Part shown: piece by piece, positions 21,703 to 31,757 of the stretch
Numbering within the stretch: the stretch's first letter is position 1
Layout of the letters: the number at the start of each line of letters is the position of its first letter
From: Lachnospiraceae bacterium
Lineage (GTDB): Bacteria > Bacillota > Clostridia > Lachnospirales > Lachnospiraceae
DNA: 64,000 nucleotides
Direction: 5' to 3'
NCBI GenBank assembly: GCA_024697065.1
Contig: JAILGE010000032.1
Coordinates: 1-64,000, forward strand
Made by a program: the position numbers and the translations under genes
The notes under the pieces: generated by a model
Told to the model about the DNA's origin: nothing
Database searches by the model: none
The model's input: the letters and a program-made list of their open reading frames with translations, nothing else

Positions 21703-22914
21703 ATGGCAGATGAAGAGAGGAACGAAAACGATCAGCACGTAAGATCCGGAAAGCGTATGAGCTATTCCACTGATGTGGTCAGACTGATAATAGTCTGTTA
21801 CGGGATCGTATTTATATTAATTTTTATTACGGGACTGGCACTTCTGTATCTTGCGGGATCGGAATCATTTTTCAGGGATTCTCTGGTCATGTTCGGCCTT
21901 TATCTCATTTTATATGTATTTTTATCCGTATATATCACGGACAGGATTAGACGCATGTTTGCACCTCTTGACCGTTTTGCGGGATATGAATTTGACGAAG
22001 CGGAATTTGAAGGCAAGACGGGAAAACTGGGAGTGCTTGCCAAGCTTTTAAATGACAGGGTCTCTTTGGTGGAGGATCTGTCGGGCGAGTTAAAAAGCGC
22101 AAGAGAAGATATAGATGAGATCAATGAAGCCCATGACAGCGTAAGAGCAAGCAACAGGAATGTGGTCGAAGCCTGCCTTGAACTTTCGGGGGATATCAAT
22201 GATATAGCGCACGACGGTATCGCAGGTTCAGACGAACTGAGTGAAGAGACCGGAAGACTGAAAGGCAGTATCGGAGTACTCAGAGACAGGAAAGAGCTCC
22301 TTATAAACGGGAGGATCCAGGCAGAGGGGATCGCGGAACGGGCGGTGGATCATTCTGCAGTGGTATGCGACATTGTCAGTGAGACCGGTGCCGAGCTTTC
22401 CGAGATGCTTGCTGCTGAAAAGGGATCTGAAAAGCTTGTGGAGGATATCTATGATTCCATGTCTATGCTGCAGGATCTGATAAACAGGGTCAATCTGTAT
22501 TCGGTTAATGCTGCCGTCGAAGTATCCAAAAGCAGTGATTCCTATGCGGCTGTTGCGGGAGTTGATGAAGTAAAGCGGTTATCGGAGCAGATCTCCGGAG
22601 GTTCCGATGAGATAATGCTCAAGATGATAAAGCTCAGAAATGATATCAAGCTCTCTGCGGAGAGGATAGGTAACTCGGGGGAGCGTCTGAAGGAATCCGA
22701 TGATCTGGCCGGAAAAATGGCCGGAGATCTTAAACGGCTTGAAGATAATATTATTATCCTTTCTGAAGCAGTGACGGAAATGGAAAAAAGCATAGTTGAA
22801 GCGGGTGAAGCGTCGGAAAAGCTGAGGATGGCCGGAAAAGATCTGGGAAGATTGTATATTGCATGCTCGGATCGTGCTTCAAAACTTGATAAAGCACTCA
22901 ATGAGATAATGTGA
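21703..22914 (+). CDS. Divergent methyl-accepting-chemotaxis-like membrane signalling protein
   Basis: Two N-terminal TM segments, long coiled coil, and LINRVNLYSVNAAVEVSKSSDSYAAVAGVDEVKRLSEQ resembling the MCP hairpin tip (QTNLLALNAAIEAARAGE..FAVVADEVRKLAEQ). Confidence 0.65.
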   Translation: MADEERNENDQHVRSGKRMSYSTDVVRLIIVCYGIVFILIFITGLALLYLAGSESFFRDSLVMFGLYLILYVFLSVYITDRIRRMFAPLDRFAGYEFDEAEFEGKTGKLGVLAKLLNDRVSLVEDLSGELKSAREDIDEINEAHDSVRASNRNVVEACLELSGDINDIAHDGIAGSDELSEETGRLKGSIGVLRDRKELLINGRIQAEGIAERAVDHSAVVCDIVSETGAELSEMLAAEKGSEKLVEDIYDSMSMLQDLINRVNLYSVNAAVEVSKSSDSYAAVAGVDEVKRLSEQISGGSDEIMLKMIKLRNDIKLSAERIGNSGERLKESDDLAGKMAGDLKRLEDNIIILSEAVTEMEKSIVEAGEASEKLRMAGKDLGRLYIACSDRASKLDKALNEIM

Positions 22915-22948
22915 TCCTATATATTGTAAATATTACTTAAAAATATGG

Positions 22949-22978
22949 TTGACAAAAAATAAGTGATGGTCTTATAAT
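22949..22978 (+). promoter_or_regulatory. Sigma-A promoter upstream of rpmF
   Basis: TTGACA - 18 nt - TATAAT. Confidence 0.8.
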
Positions 22979-23014
22979 AGGCAAGTGCGATTAAAGAGAC
23001 GGGAGGTGTTAAAG

Positions 23015-23197
23015 ATGTCTATTTGTCCTAAGAATAAATCTTCCAGAGCAAGAAGAGATAAGAGAAGAGCAAACTGGAAAATGTCTGCTCCTACGCTTGT
23101 AAAGTGCAGCAAATGCGGAGCTCTTATGATGCCGCATCGTGTTTGCAAGTCTTGCGGAGCATATAACAAGAAGGAGATCATCGCTGTAGGCGAGTAA
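23015..23197 (+). CDS. rpmF: 50S ribosomal protein L32
   Basis: MSICPKNKSSRARRDKRRANWKM...CSKCGALMMPHRVCKSCGAYN; RBS GGGAGG upstream. Confidence 0.95.
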   Translation: MSICPKNKSSRARRDKRRANWKMSAPTLVKCSKCGALMMPHRVCKSCGAYNKKEIIAVGE

Positions 23198-23242
23198 TAC
23201 CTTCTGATATTTTTATGCACCCTGGAAATAAGCGAAATCCGG

Positions 23243-23277
23243 GCACGTCTTCAGAAGAGGACGTGCTTGTTTTTTTG
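23243..23277 (+). terminator. Rho-independent terminator after rpmF
   Basis: GCACGTCTTCAGAAGAGGACGTGC followed by T-rich tract. Confidence 0.8.
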
Positions 23278-23339
23278 CCTTTTTTCCTGTATATTATACT
23301 TTGTGCGCAAAAACGGAAGCATGATTATCGAGGTATCCG

Positions 23340-24344
23340 ATGGCTGAAACGGTAAAAGTAGCCCTTGATGCGATGGGCGGAGACAATGCACCGGCTGAGA
23401 TAATAAAAGGTGCCATAGAGGCTCTTGAGAGTACTGATGATATCAAGCTCTGTATTTGTGGCAGAGAAGATGATATAAGATCCGAACTCTCGAAGTATTC
23501 CTACGACGGTAAGAGAATAGAGATCGTTAATGCTACGGAAATAATAGAGACCGCCGAGCCGCCTGTTATGGCCATACGACACAAGAAGGACTCTTCAATA
23601 GTACGTGGCCTGAGACTTGTAAAGGAAGGCGAATGCGATGCTTTCGTATCTGCCGGTTCCTCCGGGGCGATACTTGTGGGAGGACAGCTTATAGTTGGCA
23701 GGATAAAAGGCATCGAGAGGGCGCCGCTTGCGCCACTCATACCTACACAAAAGGGAACCTCGCTCCTTATCGACTGCGGAGCAAATGTGGATGCCAAGCC
23801 TTATCATCTCGAAGCTTTTGCCAGAATGGGAAGTATTTATTATGAGAATGCCATGGGAGTAAAGAACCCGACGGTAGCTCTTGTAAATATCGGCGCTGAA
23901 GAAGAAAAGGGTAATGCTCTTGTTAAGGAGACAATGCCTCTTCTTAAGCAGTGCAGGGATATTAATTTTATAGGAAGTATTGAGGCCAGAGATATTCCCT
24001 TTGGTGCGGCGGATATCATAGTCACTGAAGCATTTGTGGGAAATGTGATACTTAAGCTTTATGAGGGAGAAGCGATGTTCCTTTTAAGTGAGATCAAAAA
24101 AGGACTTATGAGTTCCCTCAGAGGAAAGATCGGCGGATTGTTAGTTAAGCCTGTACTTAAGAAATCGCTTAAGGATTATGATGTGACAAGATACGGCGGA
24201 GCACCGCTTCTGGGATTGAACGGTCTGGTGGTGAAGACCCACGGATCATCAAAGGCAGTGGAGATCAAAAACAGCATCCTCCAGTGTCGGACATTCAAGG
24301 AACAGAAGATCAACGAGAAGATCAGGGAACGCCTCAGTATATAG
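23340..24344 (+). CDS. plsX: Phosphate acyltransferase PlsX
   Basis: VALDAMGGDNAPAEIIKGAIEAL; followed by acyl carrier protein gene. Confidence 0.95.
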   Translation: MAETVKVALDAMGGDNAPAEIIKGAIEALESTDDIKLCICGREDDIRSELSKYSYDGKRIEIVNATEIIETAEPPVMAIRHKKDSSIVRGLRLVKEGECDAFVSAGSSGAILVGGQLIVGRIKGIERAPLAPLIPTQKGTSLLIDCGANVDAKPYHLEAFARMGSIYYENAMGVKNPTVALVNIGAEEEKGNALVKETMPLLKQCRDINFIGSIEARDIPFGAADIIVTEAFVGNVILKLYEGEAMFLLSEIKKGLMSSLRGKIGGLLVKPVLKKSLKDYDVTRYGGAPLLGLNGLVVKTHGSSKAVEIKNSILQCRTFKEQKINEKIRERLSI

Positions 24345-24353
24345 GAACGTGAA

Positions 24354-24581
24354 ATGGAATACGAGATTCTTAAAAAGTCGATAGAAAAAGTGTTGCAGGT
24401 TTACAGCAAGGAGATATCCATCAGTTCTACATTTGAATCAGAGCTTGGAGCGGATTCGATAGATATGGCCCAGATATTCTGCTGTGTGGAGAAAGAACTG
24501 GGAATAAAGCTTCCGGAATGTGATTACTCCGAGATAGAGACCGTAGGAGATGCGCTCAGATTCATAAGAAGTTCGATGTGA
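24354..24581 (+). CDS. acpP: Acyl carrier protein
   Basis: ELGADSIDMAQIF phosphopantetheine-serine motif. Confidence 0.85.
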   Translation: MEYEILKKSIEKVLQVYSKEISISSTFESELGADSIDMAQIFCCVEKELGIKLPECDYSEIETVGDALRFIRSSM

Positions 24582-24628
24582 CAAGGCCCTGGGTAAAGGG
24601 CTTTTTCATTCATTAAGAGGTTGTGAAC

Positions 24629-25315
24629 ATGACAGATGTTGACAGTGCTGTAAAATTAATTGAAGACAGGATAGGCTACTGCTTTAAGGATAAGAACTTC
24701 ATAAAGGAAGCTCTGACCCACAGTTCTTTCGCCAATGAGCGTAAGATCAACAAGCTCTCCTGCAATGAGAGACTGGAGTATCTTGGTGATGCGGTCCTGG
24801 AACTGGTTTCCAGTGATCATATATTCAGGAATTATCCATCGATGCCGGAAGGACGAATGTCGAAGTTCCGTGCATCCCTTGTCTGTGAAGAGGCACTTGC
24901 CCAATGTGCGGAGAGGATAGGCCTGGGGACGCTGATCTTTCTTGGGAAGGGCGAGGAGCAAAGCGGCGGAAGAGAGAAGCCATCGGTCACGTCGGATGCG
25001 TTTGAAGCGCTGATCGGCGCTTTGTATATGGACGGTGGATTGGATACGGCCCGGAATTTTATTATGGAACATGTGTTAAAGAATGCCGAAGAACATCTGG
25101 TTACGGCGGATCCCAAGTCTGCTCTTCAGGAGAAGGTCCAGGGGATGGGACATGAAACCATAGAGTACAGAGTCGTAAGCGAGACCGGTCCCGAACATGA
25201 TAAATCCTACTCAGTGGAATTACTGATCGGAGGAAAGGTAAGCGGTTCCGGAACGGGCCGCAGCAAGAAGCTCGCAGAGAAAGAAGCTGCGCTTGAAGCG
25301 CTCAGGAGATTGTAA
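24629..25315 (+). CDS. rnc: Ribonuclease III
   Basis: NERLEYLGDAVLELV signature, C-terminal dsRBD. Confidence 0.95.
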   Translation: MTDVDSAVKLIEDRIGYCFKDKNFIKEALTHSSFANERKINKLSCNERLEYLGDAVLELVSSDHIFRNYPSMPEGRMSKFRASLVCEEALAQCAERIGLGTLIFLGKGEEQSGGREKPSVTSDAFEALIGALYMDGGLDTARNFIMEHVLKNAEEHLVTADPKSALQEKVQGMGHETIEYRVVSETGPEHDKSYSVELLIGGKVSGSGTGRSKKLAEKEAALEALRRL

Positions 25316-28300
25316 TGTATTTAAAAAGCATTGAAGTACACGGATTCAAATCATTTGCAAACAAGATCCGTTTCGAATTTAAGGAAGGAATAACAGCTAT
25401 CGTCGGACCTAACGGTTCCGGTAAGTCCAATGTTGCCGATGCGGTAAGATGGGTTTTGGGTGAACAGAGCAGCAAGCAGTTACGTGGTTCATCCATGCAG
25501 GATGTTATCTTTGCAGGTACCGAAATGCGTAAGCCCATGGGATTTGCTTATGTTGCCATCACCATGGACAATTCGGATCATTCCCTTCCCGTTGATTATG
25601 ATGAAGTAACCGTTGCCAGAAAGCTCTACCGCTCCGGTGAGAGTGAATATCTGTTAAACGGCAATGTCTGCAGACTTAAAGACGTATATGAGCTTTTTTA
25701 CGATACGGGTATCGGTAAGGAAGGCTATTCCATCATCGGACAGGGCCAGATCGACAGGATCCTTTCGGGAAGACCGGAGGAGAGAAGAGAGCTTTTCGAT
25801 GAAGCTGCAGGTATCGTCAAGTTCAAGAAGCGTAAGGATACTGCGCTTAAGAAGCTTGAAAATGAGAAGCAGAATCTCACCCGTGTAAACGATATCCTTT
25901 CGGAACTTGAGCGCACGGTGGGACCTCTTGAAAAACAGGCTGAGAAAGCAAAGGATTACCTTAAGAAGAAGGAAGATCTTAAGAAGTTAGATGTTAACTT
26001 TTTCCTGTTGGAGAGCGAGCGCAAGGAAGGCGTGCTCAAGGATACTGACGGAAAGCTCGAGATCGTTACGAATGACTTAAACGGAGAGAAGGAAAAGTTC
26101 GAGAAGATCCGTACCGAGTATGACGAGATACAGGAACAGATCAATACTCTTGAAAAAGAGATAGAAGAGACCAGAAATTCTATCAGCGAGACAGGCTCTA
26201 CAAGAACAAAGCTCGAGGCTGAGATCAAGATCTTCGAAGAACAGATCAGATCGGCAGAGAGCAGCATAGCTTCCTTTAACGAGCGTATCACATCCGTAAA
26301 TGAGAAGATCGTTGCGAAGGAAGAAGAGAAAGCCGGTATAGATGAGAGCAAGTCCGGCGCCGATGATGAATTAAAGAGCATCCAGGATAAAAAGAATGAA
26401 GAGAAGGAAGCTCTTGATAAGATCCAGGCTGTCATCGACGGACTTAATAAAGAGATAGAAGATAACAAAGCAAAGATCATTGAGATCCTTAATGAGCGTG
26501 CGGAGATCCGTTCCAAGAAGGAACGTTATGACACCATGCTCGAGAATACAAAGGTAAGACGTGCCGAGCTTAATTCACGTTTCCTTCAGGCTAAGTCCAA
26601 TGAGGAAGAACAGAAGAATATAATCGCCGGACTCCAGACGGAATTCGACCGTATCAATAAGGAACTGGAAGACTTAAATTTCGAGCAGAAGCGTGAGGAA
26701 GAGAGACTTGGCGAGATCCATGACGAGTTAGGCGCAAAGGATAAGGAATTACGTGATACTCAGCTTATACACCAGCAGCAGAAGAGCAAACTGGAAGCTA
26801 TCTCCAATCTCACGGAACGCTATGAAGGTTACGGCGGATCCGTTAAACAGGTAATGGAGAAGAAGGGCGAGATCAAGGGTATCATCGGTGTTGTTGCCGA
26901 TATCATCAAGACAGACAAGAAGTACGAGACTGCCATTGAGACTGCTCTTGGCGGTAATATACAGAATATCGTCACCGAGGATGAGGAGACGGCCAAGAAG
27001 ATGATCTCCTATCTCAAGGAGATACGCGGCGGTCGTGCTACATTCCTTCCTCTTACATCCATAAAGGATCCTCAGGAATTCAAGAATCCCGATTCTCTCG
27101 ATGAAGTCGGTGTCATCGGACTTGCGGATACTCTTGTTGAGACAAAAGAAGAATATCGTGATGTGGCCAGAAGCATGCTGGGCAGGATCCTTGTGGTTGA
27201 TAATGTCGACAATGCTCTTAAGATAGCAAGAAAATACAGCTACGGCATAAGGATGGTAACTCTTGAAGGTGAACTCCTTGTACCGGGTGGTGCCATAAGC
27301 GGTGGCCGTTTCAGGAACAATTCCAATCTCCTGGGGAGACGCCGTGAGATGGAGGAACTTGAAAAATCAGTTAAAGAGGCTCTTGAGAAGATTGACAGGA
27401 TTTTGTCCGAGATAGAAAAGATCAAGGAAGAGCGTAACCGTCTCCGCGTGGAAGTGGAAGCGGTTAAGGGCAGGATCCAGGATCAGTTCATAAAGCTCAA
27501 TACCGCTAACTTAAATCTTCAGAAGGCGCAGGAAAAGATCGATGAGACTGCAAAGGGCGTGGGCGATCTTAATACCGAGCAGGAGGAGATCGGAAAGCAG
27601 GTTGAGGATATCCATGCTAATCAGGCAGAACTTGATGAGCAGTTAAAGGATTCCGTGAAGACTGAAAATGACCTCACGGTTCTCATTGATGAGGCTCAGG
27701 AAAAGATGGAAGGTCTCAGAGATGAGGAAATGGAACAGTCACAGAAAGTGACAGAACAGGAAGTCCTCTTAGAGAAAGCACTTCAGAAGCAGGAGTACGA
27801 ACAGGCATCCGTTAAGCGTATCACTGATGAACTTGATTCCCTTAATCAGGAAAAGGCGAATGCAGAGGAAGGCATAAAGAATGCCAACGAGACCATAGAG
27901 GACAGAAAGAACAATATTGAAGAGATAAAGAAGACAATAGAAGCTTCCGTATCTGTTCAGTCCGACTCCGAGAAGATGCTCGAAGAAAAGATCTCCGTAA
28001 AGAATGAGCTTACTGAAAAGAACAGCAAGTTCTTCGAGGAAAGAGAATCCTTATCTTCCAGAATAAGTGATCTTGATAAGGAGCAGTTCAGATTAAATGA
28101 GCAGAAGGAGAAGTTGAATTCCGAACTCACATCAATGTCTGAGTATATGTGGCAGGAATACGAGCTCACAATGCGTGATGCGGCAGAGCTTAAGGATCCC
28201 GAGCTTACCGATCTGCCCACCATCAAGAAGGAAAAAGATGCATTGAAGAATGCGATCAAAGAACTGGGGTCGGTCAATGTTAATGCCATCGAGGATTACA

Positions 28301-28875
28301 AGGTTCAAATGGACCGTTACACATTCCTTAAAACCCAGCATGACGATCTTATCAAAGCTGCCGAAGAACTGCAGGGTATCATAACCGAACTTGATGAATC
28401 CATGCGTAAGCAGTTTACCGAGAAGTTCGATCAGATCGGAAAGGAATTCGATAAAGTATTCAAGGAGATGTTCGGAGGCGGTTCGGGTACTCTCGAGCTG
28501 GTCAAGGATGAGGATATACTTGAAGCCGGTATAAGCATCAATGCACAGCCGCCGGGAAAGAAGCTCCAGAACATGATGCAGCTCTCCGGTGGAGAAAAGG
28601 CACTTGCAGCTATCGCCTTGCTTTTCGCGATACAGAACTTAAAGCCGTCGCCTTTCTGTCTGCTGGATGAGATAGAGGCTGCTCTTGATGAAAGCAATGT
28701 CGGCCGATATGCGGGATATCTGCATAAGCTTACCAACCATACACAGTTCATCGTCATCACCCACAGAAGAGGTACCATGGAGAAAGCCGACAGGCTCTAC
28801 GGTATCACGATGCAGGAGAAGGGTATCTCCACTCTGGTTGCTGTTAATCTGATAGATGAACAATTGGATGATTAA
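25315..28875 (+). CDS. smc: Chromosome segregation protein SMC
   Basis: YLKSIEVHGFKSFANKI, GPNGSGKSNVADAVRWVLGEQ, long coiled coils with hinge, LSGGEKALAAIALLFAI, LLDEIEAALDE. Confidence 0.97.
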   Translation: MYLKSIEVHGFKSFANKIRFEFKEGITAIVGPNGSGKSNVADAVRWVLGEQSSKQLRGSSMQDVIFAGTEMRKPMGFAYVAITMDNSDHSLPVDYDEVTVARKLYRSGESEYLLNGNVCRLKDVYELFYDTGIGKEGYSIIGQGQIDRILSGRPEERRELFDEAAGIVKFKKRKDTALKKLENEKQNLTRVNDILSELERTVGPLEKQAEKAKDYLKKKEDLKKLDVNFFLLESERKEGVLKDTDGKLEIVTNDLNGEKEKFEKIRTEYDEIQEQINTLEKEIEETRNSISETGSTRTKLEAEIKIFEEQIRSAESSIASFNERITSVNEKIVAKEEEKAGIDESKSGADDELKSIQDKKNEEKEALDKIQAVIDGLNKEIEDNKAKIIEILNERAEIRSKKERYDTMLENTKVRRAELNSRFLQAKSNEEEQKNIIAGLQTEFDRINKELEDLNFEQKREEERLGEIHDELGAKDKELRDTQLIHQQQKSKLEAISNLTERYEGYGGSVKQVMEKKGEIKGIIGVVADIIKTDKKYETAIETALGGNIQNIVTEDEETAKKMISYLKEIRGGRATFLPLTSIKDPQEFKNPDSLDEVGVIGLADTLVETKEEYRDVARSMLGRILVVDNVDNALKIARKYSYGIRMVTLEGELLVPGGAISGGRFRNNSNLLGRRREMEELEKSVKEALEKIDRILSEIEKIKEERNRLRVEVEAVKGRIQDQFIKLNTANLNLQKAQEKIDETAKGVGDLNTEQEEIGKQVEDIHANQAELDEQLKDSVKTENDLTVLIDEAQEKMEGLRDEEMEQSQKVTEQEVLLEKALQKQEYEQASVKRITDELDSLNQEKANAEEGIKNANETIEDRKNNIEEIKKTIEASVSVQSDSEKMLEEKISVKNELTEKNSKFFEERESLSSRISDLDKEQFRLNEQKEKLNSELTSMSEYMWQEYELTMRDAAELKDPELTDLPTIKKEKDALKNAIKELGSVNVNAIEDYKVQMDRYTFLKTQHDDLIKAAEELQGIITELDESMRKQFTEKFDQIGKEFDKVFKEMFGGGSGTLELVKDEDILEAGISINAQPPGKKLQNMMQLSGGEKALAAIALLFAIQNLKPSPFCLLDEIEAALDESNVGRYAGYLHKLTNHTQFIVITHRRGTMEKADRLYGITMQEKGISTLVAVNLIDEQLDD

Positions 28876-28886
28876 AAGGAAAAAGA

Positions 28887-30110
28887 ATGCTCTGGTTTAA
28901 AAAGAAAGAGAAACATAACGAGGTTCAAAGTGTTGCGGAGAATGCCGCTGATGCGGAAGCTCCCGAGGTTGATGCTGTCGTTTCGCAGACAGGAGATGCA
29001 AGTGACTTAGCAGCGATACAGGGTGAGACCGGACAGAACGATGCACCGGCTGTAGCGGAAAATGCGGCAGAGAATGAAGACACGCAGGCGGAAAATGCGG
29101 CAGATACTTCGTCACCTCAGCCGAAAGCTGAGGCAGATACTCCGGCGGAAAAGCCTAAAAAGGCCGGCTTTTTTGCAAGACTTAAAGCAGGTCTTACCAA
29201 GACCAGGGACAATTTCGTATATAACCTGGATATAATCTTCAACGGTGCTGAAGAGATCAATGATGATTTCTATGATCAGCTTGAAGAGATCCTTATCATG
29301 GGAGATATCGGTGTTCAGACTACCGAGACGATCCTGGAACGATTAAAGGAACAGGTTTCCGAGCAAAGGATAGTTAAGCCGTCAGAATGCAGAGAACTCC
29401 TGGTAAAAGATATCGAAGAGCAGATGCATGTTGAAGAAAACGCATATGTCTTTGAGCATGAACCAAGCATCATATTCGTTATAGGTGTAAACGGCGTAGG
29501 TAAGACCACTTCCATCGGAAAGCTTGCATCCCAGTTCAGGGGAATGGGACTTAAGGTCATTATGGCAGCAGCGGATACTTTCAGAGCGGCAGCGGGAGAT
29601 CAGCTTAAAGTCTGGGCTGACCGTGCCGGTGTTGAGCTCATCGGAGGAAAGGAAGGAGCAGATCCTGCAAGTGTTATCTTCGACGCTGTTTCGGCTGCCA
29701 AGGCACGTAAGGCTGATATACTTCTTGTTGATACGGCAGGGAGACTTAATAATAAAAAGAATCTTATGAATGAGCTGGCTAAGATGAATAAAGTCATCGA
29801 TCGTGAATATCCTGAGGCTCATCGTGAGAATATAATAGTACTGGACTCCACTACCGGTCAGAATGCTCTTTCACAGGCTAAGGATTTCAATGACGTGGCG
29901 GAGCTTACCGGTATCATCCTTACCAAGATGGACGGAACGGCAAAGGGTGGTATAGCAGTAGCGATCCAGTCAGAGTTAGGTATCCCGGTCAAATATATCG
30001 GTGTGGGCGAGCATATCGAGGATCTTCAGAAGTTCGATGAGAAAGCTTTTGTAAGAGCGATATTTGAAAGATCGTCCGATGAAGGCGCCGAAGAAAAGAC
30101 TGAACAGTAA
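28887..30110 (+). CDS. ftsY: Signal recognition particle receptor FtsY
   Basis: GVNGVGKTTSIGKLA, DTFRAAAGDQL, DTAGRL; acidic N-terminal A domain. Confidence 0.96.
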   Translation: MLWFKKKEKHNEVQSVAENAADAEAPEVDAVVSQTGDASDLAAIQGETGQNDAPAVAENAAENEDTQAENAADTSSPQPKAEADTPAEKPKKAGFFARLKAGLTKTRDNFVYNLDIIFNGAEEINDDFYDQLEEILIMGDIGVQTTETILERLKEQVSEQRIVKPSECRELLVKDIEEQMHVEENAYVFEHEPSIIFVIGVNGVGKTTSIGKLASQFRGMGLKVIMAAADTFRAAAGDQLKVWADRAGVELIGGKEGADPASVIFDAVSAAKARKADILLVDTAGRLNNKKNLMNELAKMNKVIDREYPEAHRENIIVLDSTTGQNALSQAKDFNDVAELTGIILTKMDGTAKGGIAVAIQSELGIPVKYIGVGEHIEDLQKFDEKAFVRAIFERSSDEGAEEKTEQ

Positions 30111-30119
30111 GGCTGATCT

Positions 30120-30148
30120 TTGACACATATCAAAGAAAGTGATACAAC
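30120..30148 (+). promoter_or_regulatory. Candidate promoter upstream of ilvA
   Basis: TTGACA - 17 nt - TACAAC. Confidence 0.45.
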
Positions 30149-30196
30149 GTTAAAATATGTAAATAAAGATATTATATCCCGGAGAGGAGAATAGTG

Positions 30197-31420
30197 ATGG
30201 CAGAGAAAATGCTTACACTTGAGAAATTCGAGGAAGCATCAGAGATCGTAAAGGAAGTCACCCTTGAGACTAAGCTTGTTTACAGTGATTATCTCAGCGG
30301 TATGACAGGTAACAAGGTTTATCTTAAGCCTGAAAATATGCAGTTTACGGGTGCATATAAGGTCAGAGGTGCTTATTACAAGACAAGCACTCTTTCCGAA
30401 GAGGAGAGAGCAAAGGGTGTGATCACGGCGTCAGCAGGCAATCATGCCCAGGGCGTTGCATATGCTGCAAAGTGCAAGAATATGAAAGCAACTATCGTGA
30501 TGCCTACCACCACACCGCTTATCAAGGTTAACCGCACAAAGAGCTTCGGAGCGGATGTTGTACTTCACGGTGATGTATATGATGAGGCATGCGATAAGGC
30601 TTATGAGCTCGCAAAGGAGCATGGATATACATTTATCCATCCTTTCGATGACCTTGCGGTAGCAACCGGTCAGGGTACCATCGCAATGGAGATCATTAAA
30701 GAACTTCCGCTTGTTGATGTGATACTTGTGCCCATCGGAGGCGGCGGACTTGCATGCGGAGTTTCCACATTAGCTAAGCTTTTAAAGCCCAATATCACTG
30801 TTATAGGTGTTGAGCCTGCGGGCGCAGCCTGCATGAAAGCATCTCTCAAGGCCGGTCATGTTGTTACTCTTGACGGCGTAGATACGATCGCTGACGGTAC
30901 TGCAGTTAAGACTCCCGGATCTCATATATTCCCTTATATCCAGAAGAACCTTGATGACATCATAACCGTTGATGATGAGGATCTGATCGTATCATTCCTT
31001 GATATGGTTGAGAATCACAAGATGGTAGTTGAAAATTCAGGCCTGTTAACGGTTGCGGCTCTTAAGCAGCTTGATGTAAAAGGCAAGAAGATAGTTTCCA
31101 TTCTTTCCGGCGGAAACATGGATGTCATCACCATGTCATCGGTTGTTCAGCAGGGGCTTATCTTCAGGAACAGGATATTTACCGTATCCGTACTGCTTCC
31201 TGATAAGCCGGGTGAGCTTCAGAGAGTTGCAGGAGTTATCGCAGGTCAGAACGGTAATGTTATTAAGCTTGAGCATAATCAGTTTGTAACGACCAACAGA
31301 AAGTCACAGGTTGAGCTGCGCATCACGATAGAGGCATTCGGTACCGAGCATAAGGAACAGATCCTTGATGCACTTCAAAATACCGGATTCAAACCGAAGG
31401 TTACCAGAACTCTGATTTGA
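30197..31420 (+). CDS. ilvA: Threonine ammonia-lyase
   Basis: KPENMQFTGAYKVRGAYYK PLP-lysine motif, SAGNHAQGVAYAA, C-terminal ACT domain. Confidence 0.92.
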   Translation: MAEKMLTLEKFEEASEIVKEVTLETKLVYSDYLSGMTGNKVYLKPENMQFTGAYKVRGAYYKTSTLSEEERAKGVITASAGNHAQGVAYAAKCKNMKATIVMPTTTPLIKVNRTKSFGADVVLHGDVYDEACDKAYELAKEHGYTFIHPFDDLAVATGQGTIAMEIIKELPLVDVILVPIGGGGLACGVSTLAKLLKPNITVIGVEPAGAACMKASLKAGHVVTLDGVDTIADGTAVKTPGSHIFPYIQKNLDDIITVDDEDLIVSFLDMVENHKMVVENSGLLTVAALKQLDVKGKKIVSILSGGNMDVITMSSVVQQGLIFRNRIFTVSVLLPDKPGELQRVAGVIAGQNGNVIKLEHNQFVTTNRKSQVELRITIEAFGTEHKEQILDALQNTGFKPKVTRTLI

Positions 31421-31432
31421 TAATACAATATT

Positions 31433-31650
31433 GCACACCGCATATACTCGAATGACGGTGTAAAGTGAACCTTAGCAGTTCTCGGAAATGCCTGACCCCA
31501 CAGGAACGCACCGCAAAGGACTGCGGTGCGAGTGAACAACGCTACACGGATGTAGCGTGTGAACGATTCCTAACGATTGTACGCACTCTGGCATTTCCGT
31601 AAGAGCTGCTTGGTGAACGGTTCCACCGTCATATGAGTATTTGCTGTGTG
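31433..31650. repeat. Imperfect palindromic element related to the ilvC-downstream repeats (opposite orientation)
   Basis: Ends GCACACCGCATATACTCGAATGACGGTG and CACCGTCATATGAGTATTTGCTGTGTG are inverted. The - strand core CGTTCACACGCTACATCCGTGTAGCGTTGTTCACTCG matches CGTTCACACGCTCCATCCGTGGAGCGTTGTTCACTCG of copy B. Confidence 0.85.
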
Positions 31651-31661
31651 TTTCTGTTATT

Positions 31662-31697
31662 CGCAGGTGGGAATAAAGTCTCACTTGCGTTTTTTTG
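31662..31697 (+). terminator. Rho-independent terminator-like hairpin
   Basis: CGCAGGTG...CACTTGCG followed by T7. Confidence 0.65.
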
Positions 31698-31757
31698 TTG
31701 CATTCAAAATGCTATAATGTACGAGACGGTGTTTTACGGTGAGGAGGTTACAAATTT

